Assembly: GCA_027023115.1 (NCBI GenBank)
Contig: JALVWZ010000010.1
Span: forward strand, 1-5,093
Direction of reading: 5' to 3'
Length of the DNA stretch: 5,093 nt
From: Thermaceae bacterium
GTDB taxonomy: Bacteria; Deinococcota; Deinococci; Deinococcales; Marinithermaceae
Of this stretch, positions 1-5,093 are shown piece after piece. How positions within the stretch are numbered: position 1 is the stretch's first letter; each line of letters begins with the position of its first letter. Under the pieces are notes generated by a model that saw only the letters and a list, made by a program, of their open reading frames with translations, searched no databases and was not told the origin of the DNA. The position numbers were made by a program, and so were the translations under genes.

Positions 1-571
1 GCCGGTACGGAACGCCACCTTTTTCATCCTCGGATTTAGCCTCATCTTCATAGTCATGGGCCTGCCGTTCACCCTGTTGGGCGGCATGCTGGCGGCTTAC
101 AAGCCAATACTGGGGCGCGTTGGCGGAGTGCTGTTGATCCTCTTCGGCCTCTACATGCTGGGCCTCAAGATCCCCTACCTGGCCCGTATCGGCGGGGTTA
201 GCTACAGTGGTGACACCTCTCGCCCCTGGGGGGCCTTCCTGATGGGCATGGCCCTGGCTACTGCCTGGCTGCCCTGCATTGGGCCGATCCTCGGCGGCAT
301 TCTGGCTCTGGCCTTCAACGGCGGCGCTCAGGGCATCGTCTACCTGCTGGTCTACGACCTGGGTCTGGCGGTGCCGTTCTTTTTGGTGGCCCTCTTCACC
401 GACAAGGTCACCTACTTTATCAGGCGCAGCGGCCGCCTCTCGCTTTGGGTGGAGCGCGTTTCCGGGGCAATTTTGGTGGCGGTCGGCGTCATGATGCTTA
501 CCGATACCTTCCAGCGGCTCAACAACTTCTTCATTCGCTTCACGCCCTCGTGGCTGATGGAAAGGCTGTAG
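1..571 (+). CDS. ccdA: CcdA/DsbD-family cytochrome c biogenesis membrane protein (5' end missing)
   Basis: This is an inner-membrane thiol-disulfide transporter that moves reducing equivalents from cytoplasmic thioredoxin to periplasmic acceptors, keeping apocytochrome CXXCH cysteines reduced for heme attachment. The reading frame is open from base 2, so the ATG at 56 is internal. The 18 codons before it encode typical family sequence (RNATFFILGFSLIF). About 189 residues are visible. Full CcdA proteins are usually about 220-240, so the N-terminus with the first membrane helix and first redox cysteine lies outside the window. Five hydrophobic segments remain, at about window residues 5-35, 40-55, 76-105, 109-131 and 149-167. 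The third carries the hallmark WLPCIGPILGG motif with the second redox cysteine (codon 275-277). A short loop with RIGGVSYSGDTSRPWG precedes that helix. The stop TAG at 569-571 is 3 bases before the ccmA start, so they are probably co-transcribed. The family call is firm. Specific service to cytochrome c rather than another periplasmic thiol protein is inferred from ccmAB next door. Confidence 0.9.
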   Translation, partial: PVRNATFFILGFSLIFIVMGLPFTLLGGMLAAYKPILGRVGGVLLILFGLYMLGLKIPYLARIGGVSYSGDTSRPWGAFLMGMALATAWLPCIGPILGGILALAFNGGAQGIVYLLVYDLGLAVPFFLVALFTDKVTYFIRRSGRLSLWVERVSGAILVAVGVMMLTDTFQRLNNFFIRFTPSWLMERL

Positions 572-574
572 CTC

Positions 575-1198
575 GTGGTCGAACCGGTAGTAGAAGTTCG
601 CAGGGTATGGAAGCGATTCGGCTGCCAATGGGTGCTGCGCGACGTGCAGCTTGCGGTAGAACCCGGCGAGATAGTGGCCCTATTGGGTCCCAACGGTGTG
701 GGAAAGACCACCCTGCTGCGGGTCATCGCTACCCTAATCCGACCGCAGCGGGGCGAGGTGCGGCTCTTTGGCAAGCCCGCCAAGGCCATCGAGCAAGAAC
801 GTGGTTGGATTGGCCTGGTGGCCAATCCACCGGCCTTCTACCGCCATCTGAGCGGCGAAGAAAACCTTTCCCAGTCGCTGGCGCTTAGCAGCAAGCCGGT
901 GGCCGCCGCCGAGATCACCGCCGCCATGGAGCGTGTTGGTTTGCCCGCGGGCCGGCCGGTGGCTGCTTACTCCAGCGGAATGCGCAAGCGCCTGGCGCTG
1001 GCGCGAACGATGCTCCAAAAGCCGCGTTTGCTACTCCTCGACGAGCCGGAAACGGCGCTCGACAGCGGCGGCCGCGAGGAGCTGGTTGAGGTCATCAGGA
1101 GCGCCGCTAGCGGCGGTGCGGTGGTGCTGGCGACTCACGACCACGACTTTGCCGGCGAGATTGCCAGCCGCCTGGTAGAGATGGAGGCGGCCAGATGA
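575..1198 (+). CDS. ccmA: Heme exporter ATP-binding protein CcmA
   Basis: This is the cytoplasmic ABC ATPase that, with CcmB, drives the ATP-dependent step of System I cytochrome c maturation (release of heme-loaded CcmE from CcmC). It has 207 residues, normal for CcmA. Visible motifs are Walker A GPNGVGKT (38-45), an ABC signature in the variant form YSSGMRKRLALAR (132-144), Walker B LLLLDEP (152-158) with catalytic E157, D-loop ALD (161-163) and switch histidine H188 in ATHDHDF. The Q-loop is non-canonical: where most ABC ATPases have Gln, this protein reads ANPPAFYRHLSGEEN (83-97). The GTG start follows a GGAAAGG sequence at 559-565 with a 9-base gap and lies 3 bases after the ccdA stop, so translation is probably coupled. 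The 3' end overlaps ccmB by 4 bases. The ATPase alone could belong to other ABC-2 exporters. The CcmB partner makes CcmA the best name. Confidence 0.9.
   Translation: MVEPVVEVRRVWKRFGCQWVLRDVQLAVEPGEIVALLGPNGVGKTTLLRVIATLIRPQRGEVRLFGKPAKAIEQERGWIGLVANPPAFYRHLSGEENLSQSLALSSKPVAAAEITAAMERVGLPAGRPVAAYSSGMRKRLALARTMLQKPRLLLLDEPETALDSGGREELVEVIRSAASGGAVVLATHDHDFAGEIASRLVEMEAAR
1183..1187 (+). promoter_or_regulatory. Ribosome binding site for ccmB, inside the end of ccmA
   Basis: A perfect GGAGG lies 7 bases upstream of the ATG at 1195, within the last codons of ccmA. It supports the overlapping ATGA start of ccmB rather than any later in-frame ATG. Confidence 0.75.
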
Positions 1199-1860
1199 GG
1201 GCCTGGGTGCTGGCGCTGCGCGACCTGCGCTTGGAGATGCGCGGCCGCGCCGGCTTGCTTTCGGCGTTTTCGTTCATCGCGGTCGTCCTCTTCATCATGG
1301 GCATTGCCTTTGGACCCGAAGAAGCCAACCTGCGGCGGGCCGGGCCGGGGGTGCTCTGGGTGGCGCTGGCGTTTGCCGGCAGCATGCTCGCCAGCCGCGC
1401 CTGGGCCATCGAGGTCGAAAACGAAACCCTCGACGAACTCCTTCTGACGCCCGGCAGCCGTGAGTGGATCTACGTGGGCAAGCTGCTATTTTTGTGGCTG
1501 CTGATGCTGGTCATGGGGGCCTTCTTGCTGGTGCTGGTGGCGGCCTGGTTCTACCTGCCGCTTTCTTCCTGGCCGCAACTCTTCGTCACTCTGGTACTGG
1601 GGGCAACCGGCTATACGGTGGTGGCGGCGTTCTACGCCGGCCTTACGGTGCGGTTGCGGGCCCGGGACGTGTTGCTGTATCTGCTGGTCTTCCCTTTGAT
1701 TTTGCCGGTGGTGCTGGCGGCGGTGAAGGCCACGCTGGGCATAGTCGATCCGGTGGCGGACTTTGCCGAGGTGGTGAGCTGGTGGAAGCTGCTGGGGGTT
1801 TTCGACGTGGTCTACGCGACCCTTTGTGTGCTGCTCTTCCCGGCGGTCATCGAAGGTTGA
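1195..1860 (+). CDS. ccmB: Heme exporter membrane protein CcmB
   Basis: This is the membrane-spanning partner of CcmA in the inner-membrane Ccm heme-handling ABC complex. The protein is 221 residues, the usual CcmB length. It has a short charged N-terminus (ALRDLRLEMRGRAG) and six hydrophobic segments at about residues 22-40, 52-70, 95-119, 128-150, 158-179 and 198-218. Family-like features include the conserved stretch after helix 2 (SRAWAIEVENETLDELLLTPGS, 67-88, with acidic residues and a Pro) followed by IYVGK, and FPLILPVVLA (166-175) in helix 5. The start overlaps the ccmA stop as ATGA (1195-1198) and has GGAGG 7 bases upstream. The gene ends 9 bases before the core stem of a strong terminator hairpin, and no ccmC follows, although ccmC often does in other genomes. 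A lone Cys at 211 is not a family feature I recognise. Confidence 0.92.
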   Translation: MRAWVLALRDLRLEMRGRAGLLSAFSFIAVVLFIMGIAFGPEEANLRRAGPGVLWVALAFAGSMLASRAWAIEVENETLDELLLTPGSREWIYVGKLLFLWLLMLVMGAFLLVLVAAWFYLPLSSWPQLFVTLVLGATGYTVVAAFYAGLTVRLRARDVLLYLLVFPLILPVVLAAVKATLGIVDPVADFAEVVSWWKLLGVFDVVYATLCVLLFPAVIEG

Positions 1861-1895
1861 AAAGCGAAAGGCCCCGCAAAGCGGGGCCTGCTTTT
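1860..1895. terminator. Bidirectional Rho-independent terminator between convergent genes
   Basis: A perfect 9-bp GC-rich stem (AGGCCCCGC at 1869-1877, GCGGGGCCT at 1881-1889) closes on an AAA loop. It extends outward as a second stem (AAAAGC at 1860-1865 with GCTTTT at 1890-1895), leaving a three-base GAA bulge on the 5' side. On the plus strand the core stem is followed by GCTTTT, and on the minus strand by TTCGCTTTT. Both readings therefore look like intrinsic terminators. It would end the ccdA-ccmA-ccmB transcript and the opposing transcript that finishes at 1906. Confidence 0.88.
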
Positions 1896-1905
1896 ACCGT
1901 TAGTC

Positions 1906-2496
1906 TCACTTCTTGAAGCGCAGGCTGGCTTCTACGCGCTCTGCCACCTCGCCGATGTGTTTGAGGTCGTTGCCCAGGAATATCTGGTAGGCGTCGGCGT
2001 GGCCGTTGCGGTGCATGGCCACGATTAGCGCGTGGTGGTAGTTGGGGCTGTATTCGGGTATCGGTTCGAGCACCGCCACCCCGGCCCAGTCGGCGCGGAA
2101 GAGGCGCAGGGCCTCGTCGGGGGGGTAGTCCTTCGACTTGTAGTGGCCCCAGCCGGAGACGGCGGTGATGATGCCTGGGAAGAGGAGGGTGAAGAGGTGG
2201 TCGGGCTCAGGGGCGCTCGAGTGAGGGTCGTCGTAATCTATCTCCACCCGGTCGAGCGGGAAGATGGTATAGCGGATCTCGATGGTGCCGTCGGTGGAGC
2301 GGACTCGGTACTGATAGGGGAGCACGTCGTTGTACTCTACCGGCAGCGGCTCGAAGCCGGCGGGGAGGGTATACTCGAGCCCAGCTTCGGTCAGCAGCTC
2401 ATCGAAGGTCACCGGCCCCTTGGCGGCGTCGGCCTTCTTCTGGGCTACAGCAGCCACGGTCAGAATGACGAGCAGAAACGCGAGCAGCTTCTTCAC
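1906..2496 (-). CDS. Secreted protein of unknown function
   Basis: I do not recognise this family. The 196-residue product begins with a classic Sec signal peptide: MKK, then a hydrophobic core LLAFLLVILTVAAVA. Cleavage is plausible after AVA (residue 18) or ADA (residue 24). The mature part of about 175 residues has no cysteine, no further membrane segment and no heme motif. It is rich in aromatic and acidic residues (EYNDVLPYQYRVRS at 54-67, EIDYDDPH at 85-92, YSPNYHHALIV at 149-159). It looks like a single soluble alpha/beta domain acting outside the cytoplasm. The GTG start at 2496-2494 overlaps the stop of the upstream TPR lipoprotein gene as GTGA and has GGAGG 7 bases before it, so the two are translationally coupled. 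The TGA stop at 1908-1906 leads into the shared terminator. Function unknown. Confidence 0.82.
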   Translation of the reverse strand: MKKLLAFLLVILTVAAVAQKKADAAKGPVTFDELLTEAGLEYTLPAGFEPLPVEYNDVLPYQYRVRSTDGTIEIRYTIFPLDRVEIDYDDPHSSAPEPDHLFTLLFPGIITAVSGWGHYKSKDYPPDEALRLFRADWAGVAVLEPIPEYSPNYHHALIVAMHRNGHADAYQIFLGNDLKHIGEVAERVEASLRFKK

Positions 2497-3329
2497 TTAT
2501 CGGCCTCCAGCTGATCTTGCCAGGTGCGGCGCAGGTCCTTGGCGGTTTCCCGCCACTGGCCCTTGGGGGCCTTGGCTATGAAGGTGTCCAGGTCGGCAAT
2601 GGCTTGTTTTTTCTTTCCCAATAACCAAAGCACTGCGGCCCGGTTGAAGTAAGGGGCGGCAGCGTCGGGGTTTACCTTGATGGCGGCGTCGAAGTCTTGT
2701 AGAGCGCCTTCGTTGTCTCCCATTTCGTAGCGGAGCACGCCGCGGTTGAAGAGGGCGGGGAAGTAGTCGGGTTGATCGGCGAGGGCCTTGTCGAGACTCT
2801 CGAGGGCGTCGTCCTTGCGGCCGAACTTGCGCAGGGCCTCGGCGTAGTTGACCCGCACGCCGGGGTCTTCCGCTAGTTCCAGCGATTTTTTGAGGTCGGC
2901 TATCGCCTTGGCGTACTCCTCAAGTTGCAGCCATAGTGCGCCGCGGATGGCGTATAAGTGGGCGCTATTGGGGTAGTGCGCCAGCGCCTGTTCGAGGGTA
3001 GACAGCGCCTGCCCGTACTGCTTCTTCGACTGGTACATCAAGGCTACCTCGCCCCACTGATCGGCGCTTAGGCTTTCGTGGGCGTAGGTTTCGTCGTGCG
3101 GCCCGACCTTCGACAGATCCAGGGGGCCGGCCTTAGCTCCCGGCGGCACAGTTGGCGGGCCGGAGGGGTCCGTTGCCGGAGCCTTGGTGGCCGCGGGCGC
3201 GCTGGGCGCTGCGCTGTTCTGGGCCGTAACGCTGGGTTTCGCGGCGGAGCTCGCTTGCTTGGGCTTGCAGCCGCTTAGCGAACCGGTCAGGGCGGCTACG
3301 AGAATGAGCACGAAGAGGTATCGCTGCAT
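2493..3329 (-). CDS. TPR-repeat lipoprotein
   Basis: This is a membrane-anchored tetratricopeptide-repeat protein, probably a protein-protein interaction scaffold on the periplasmic side. An in-frame ATG also exists at 3335 (280 residues). I prefer the ATG at 3329 (278 residues) because the ribosome binding site directly abuts the first ATG and is correctly spaced for the second. The signal sequence ends in a lipobox LSGC, with the lipid-carrying Cys at residue 21 (23 from the upstream ATG). Lys at +2 rather than Asp is consistent with outer-membrane sorting. A Ala/Pro/Ser-rich linker of about 65 residues follows. About five TPR units come next (numbering from the upstream ATG): 92-123, 126-157, 159-191, 193-224 and 227-258. 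They show typical W/Y-G/A-A-P spacing, for example NRGVLRYEMGDNEGALQDFD. The 3' end overlaps the next gene by 4 bases. The binding partner is unknown; the coupled secreted protein is a candidate. Confidence 0.87.
   Translation of the reverse strand: MQRYLFVLILVAALTGSLSGCKPKQASSAAKPSVTAQNSAAPSAPAATKAPATDPSGPPTVPPGAKAGPLDLSKVGPHDETYAHESLSADQWGEVALMYQSKKQYGQALSTLEQALAHYPNSAHLYAIRGALWLQLEEYAKAIADLKKSLELAEDPGVRVNYAEALRKFGRKDDALESLDKALADQPDYFPALFNRGVLRYEMGDNEGALQDFDAAIKVNPDAAAPYFNRAAVLWLLGKKKQAIADLDTFIAKAPKGQWRETAKDLRRTWQDQLEADK
2504..2508 (-). promoter_or_regulatory. Ribosome binding site supporting a GTG start
   Basis: On the minus strand CTGGAGGCCGATAA precedes the GTG at 2496. The GGAGG core lies 7 bases upstream, inside the last codons of the TPR lipoprotein gene. 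This is what fixes the GTG as the start of the secreted-protein gene. Confidence 0.75.
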
Positions 3330-3335
3330 CTTCAT

Positions 3336-3340
3336 CTCCT
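3336..3340 (-). promoter_or_regulatory. Ribosome binding site deciding the TPR lipoprotein start
   Basis: The minus strand reads CCCAGGAG directly followed by ATGAAGATG. AGGAG touches the first ATG (3335) with no spacer but stands 6 bases from the second ATG (3329). Only the second spacing is normal for a Shine-Dalgarno site, so initiation at 3329 is favoured. Confidence 0.7.
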
Positions 3341-3365
3341 GGGCGTCAATCTAACACGCTCCGAT

Positions 3366-3404
3366 TAGAAACTAGGCTGGAGCCCGGCTCCAGCCTAGTT
3401 TCTA
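3366..3404 (-). terminator. Long perfect inverted repeat, probable terminator of the cytochrome gene
   Basis: TAGAAACTAGGCTGGAGC (3366-3383) pairs perfectly over 18 bp with GCTCCAGCCTAGTTTCTA (3387-3404), leaving a CCG loop. It lies 14 bases past the cytochrome stop codon and about 30 bases before the TPR lipoprotein gene, so on the minus strand it would end or attenuate the cytochrome transcript. The only T-run lies inside the distal arm (TTTCTA) and the flank is ATCGG. It is therefore an imperfect intrinsic terminator and could equally stabilise the mRNA 3' end. An alternative smaller hairpin shares its right arm (see findings). Confidence 0.6.
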
Positions 3405-3417
3405 GGCTAAGCGTGGT

Positions 3418-5093
3418 TTACTTGCCCTTCTTCGCGTCCTCGTAGTACTTGATCAGCATCTTGTGCATCAGGTCGATGTGCTCGGCGTCGTTGAGGGTGC
3501 CCGGGGTGCTGACCATGCTCCAGACCTTCTCGTCGGTCATCTCCTTGTGGCAACCCATGCAGAGGCCGCTGCGATCCATGTTGTCGCGCATTTCCTGCGG
3601 GAGCGAGCGCGAGAGCGGCCAGTGGCTGCCCACGGTGGCAACCTGCTTGCCGGTCTTGGGATCGACGATCTGCGACCAGTCGAAGGTCAGGTCGGGGATG
3701 GCCGGGATCTGGACCTGGTAGTTCTTGGCAAGCGGCTTGCCAGTGCGCGGATCGGTCAGGTCGGCGATGATGTCTTCGGCATAGTGCGCCTGGTAGATGC
3801 CCTTGTCGATGCCGTAGCCGAGGGTCTTGGGGTTGTTGTGGCAGCTTTCGCAGCTACGAGCTTCGGGCAGCGTCGAGTGCGGTTGCGCCGGCGCCATGTC
3901 GATGGCCAGAGGAATGAGATCCTGACCGAGCTGGGCCGCCTCGTCGGGCGAGCGGGCGATGACGTTGTGGGCTATGGTCTTACCCTCGGTATCGATCACC
4001 GTGTAGACGACCTGGCAGCCGGGCATTAGCGGGGTCACGCGACCCTCACCGTTGATGCCGAGAACCGGGTCTTCCCAGCGCAGGTACGAGCGCGACTCGG
4101 AGATCTTGCCAGGCGACTTGATGCCGCTGGAGCCTATCGCCGCTTCGGCGGTCATGCCGTGCTCGTCTACCTGCGAGCCCGACTTGAGCCAGTCGGTGCC
4201 GGTTACGCCGCCGGAGTAGTCAACCTTGACGTGGCAGCCGTAGCACTGCGGCACCCAAGAGGAGTGGCAGGCGTAGCACTCGAGGTTCTTGGTGTGTTGG
4301 GTAACCGAAACCATGGCCACCTTGGCATCGGGCGAGCTCCAGGTATTGGACTCGTTGATGGCCTTGAGCACCGGAACTTCAAAGTCGGAGCCGCTGGCGG
4401 AGTGAACGATGACTTTGTTGCCCTTCTTGACCACGTTGCCGAAGGGGTTGCCACGGGCGGTGAGGAGGTAACCGTCTTCCTTCGGGTAAAGGGTGCCGAA
4501 GGCGGCGGTTTCGGGGAGGGGCTGATCGGCGAGGCCGCGGGGCTTGTCGGGCAGCTTGCGCCCGAACTCGTCGCCCTGGCCCAGCGGCAGCTCCCAGGGG
4601 TACTTGTCAGGGGTGCCGTGGCAGTCTTCGCACTCGATCTCGACCTGCGCCAGCGTCGTGGCAAAGATATTGCCGTCGCCGTGCATGTCGATGGTGGTGT
4701 GGCAGTCCTGGCAGAGCATGCCGCCCTTGCCCGGTTCGCCGCGGTGGTGCACGTCGTCGGCGATGAAGAGGTACTTTTTGGTGTGCAGCTTGGGCTGCTT
4801 CTGCCCCTTCTTGTTGTAGGGCGTGCCGTAGGGGAACTCCATCAGACCCTGGAAGGTAACGCCGATGCGCTTGCCGCGGTTGTGGCAGGAGTTACAGGTG
4901 GCGATGGGAATGCCGCCGCTGTCGCCCGGATGAATGCCGCCGATTTCGCGGGTGGCGACGATCCGATGGGCCAACGGGTGGCCGCGCTCTTCCTTGTTGA
5001 TGGTCGGGTCGTTGCCTTCGTAAAAGCCCTCATCGCCGTAGAGGATGTGGCACGAGGAGCAACCCATACCGCGATAGTCACCGCGCTTCTCGC
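3418..5093 (-). CDS. Multiheme c-type cytochrome, at least eight hemes (5' end missing)
   Basis: This is an exported electron-transfer protein with covalently bound hemes. The frame stays open to the right edge. Upstream of the ATG at 5067 the codons read EKRGDYRG directly into the first heme motif, so that ATG is internal and the signal peptide is off-window. Counting from that Met (549 residues), eight CXXCH motifs are present: CSSCH 3-7, CNSCH 58-62, CQDCH 119-123, CEDCH 146-150, CYACH 264-268, CYGCH 275-279, CESCH 406-410 and CMGCH 503-507. Sixteen further histidines (for example H30, H34, H46, H95, H107, H108, H129, H258, H428, H482, H530, H535) are enough for bis-His ligation. Heme-free stretches of about 95-125 residues lie at 151-263, 280-405 and 411-502. 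The first includes a likely beta-rich part (LLTARGNPFGNVV, 201-213). Cys351 is unpaired with any heme motif. The C-terminus is lysine-rich (DAKKGK), with no anchor. I cannot assign it to a named family such as OmcA, MtrA, NrfA or Hao. Location (periplasm, outer membrane or outside) is undetermined without the N-terminus. Confidence 0.9.
   Translation of the reverse strand, partial: EKRGDYRGMGCSSCHILYGDEGFYEGNDPTINKEERGHPLAHRIVATREIGGIHPGDSGGIPIATCNSCHNRGKRIGVTFQGLMEFPYGTPYNKKGQKQPKLHTKKYLFIADDVHHRGEPGKGGMLCQDCHTTIDMHGDGNIFATTLAQVEIECEDCHGTPDKYPWELPLGQGDEFGRKLPDKPRGLADQPLPETAAFGTLYPKEDGYLLTARGNPFGNVVKKGNKVIVHSASGSDFEVPVLKAINESNTWSSPDAKVAMVSVTQHTKNLECYACHSSWVPQCYGCHVKVDYSGGVTGTDWLKSGSQVDEHGMTAEAAIGSSGIKSPGKISESRSYLRWEDPVLGINGEGRVTPLMPGCQVVYTVIDTEGKTIAHNVIARSPDEAAQLGQDLIPLAIDMAPAQPHSTLPEARSCESCHNNPKTLGYGIDKGIYQAHYAEDIIADLTDPRTGKPLAKNYQVQIPAIPDLTFDWSQIVDPKTGKQVATVGSHWPLSRSLPQEMRDNMDRSGLCMGCHKEMTDEKVWSMVSTPGTLNDAEHIDLMHKMLIKYYEDAKKGK

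Noticed and set aside
56..58. ATG at 56 as the start of the ccdA gene
   Set aside because: The 18 codons before it encode conserved CcdA-like membrane sequence, and the protein would otherwise lack its first helix and first redox cysteine. The gene is cut by the window edge.
3346..3380. Possible promoter for the TPR lipoprotein gene (TTAGAT as a -10 on the minus strand)
   Set aside because: No acceptable -35 hexamer lies 16-18 bases upstream (the position falls inside the palindrome and reads GCCTAG), so I cannot support a promoter.
3366..3404. Inverted repeat as an insertion-sequence end or attachment site
   Set aside because: There is no transposase or integrase nearby, no flanking target duplication, and its place just after a stop codon fits a transcript-end hairpin better.
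4203..4664. Long open frame antisense-shifted within the cytochrome gene, and similar long frames at 2032-2514 and 3463-4029 on the plus strand
   Set aside because: These overlap confidently identified genes, have biased composition typical of out-of-frame GC-rich DNA (runs of Arg, Pro, Ala, Ser, or Val/Gly) and show no domain or appropriate ribosome binding site.
5065..5067. ATG at 5067 as the start of the cytochrome gene
   Set aside because: The frame is open to the window edge and the Met sits two residues before a CXXCH motif with no signal peptide, which an exported cytochrome must have. The codons upstream (EKRGDYRG) read as normal protein.

Overview
The window is GC-rich and gene-dense bacterial DNA. 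It holds three rightward genes for c-type cytochrome maturation (System I / Ccm) that converge on three leftward genes, one of which encodes a large multiheme c-type cytochrome. No RNA genes, insertion sequences, CRISPR arrays or phage genes are visible. The pairing of a Ccm heme exporter with a cytochrome of at least eight hemes, plus a TPR lipoprotein, fits an anaerobically respiring Gram-negative. A Desulfuromonadia/Geobacter-like or other Desulfobacterota relative is my best guess. That is inference from gene content and style, not from a phylogenetic marker.

Layout. Bases 1-571 (+) are the 3' part of a ccdA-type membrane thiol-disulfide transporter, cut by the left edge. At 575-1198 (+) is ccmA, the ATPase of the heme exporter, followed with a 4-base ATGA overlap by ccmB (1195-1860, +), its membrane partner. 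The spacing (3 bases, then an overlap) points to one transcript. It ends at a GC-rich hairpin (1860-1895) that sits between convergent genes and can serve both strands. On the minus strand, reading right to left, a multiheme cytochrome (3418 to beyond 5093, its 5' end off the right edge) is followed by an intergenic gap of about 80 bases containing a perfect 18-bp inverted repeat. Then come a TPR-repeat lipoprotein (2493 to 3329 or 3335) and, with a 4-base GTGA overlap, a small secreted protein of unknown function (1906-2496).

How the genes work together. CcdA would pass electrons across the membrane to keep apocytochrome CXXCH cysteines reduced. CcmAB would power heme handling in the Ccm pathway. 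The adjacent cytochrome needs at least eight covalent heme attachments, so it is a plausible heavy client of that machinery. The TPR lipoprotein and the small secreted protein form a translationally coupled pair with no recognised pathway. They could be envelope accessory proteins, but nothing in the sequence ties them to the cytochrome except position. Most of the window is recognisable biology. The least explained items are the cytochrome's large heme-free segments, the unknown secreted protein, the three-armed repeat between the cytochrome and lipoprotein genes, and the absence of ccmC/ccmE after ccmB.
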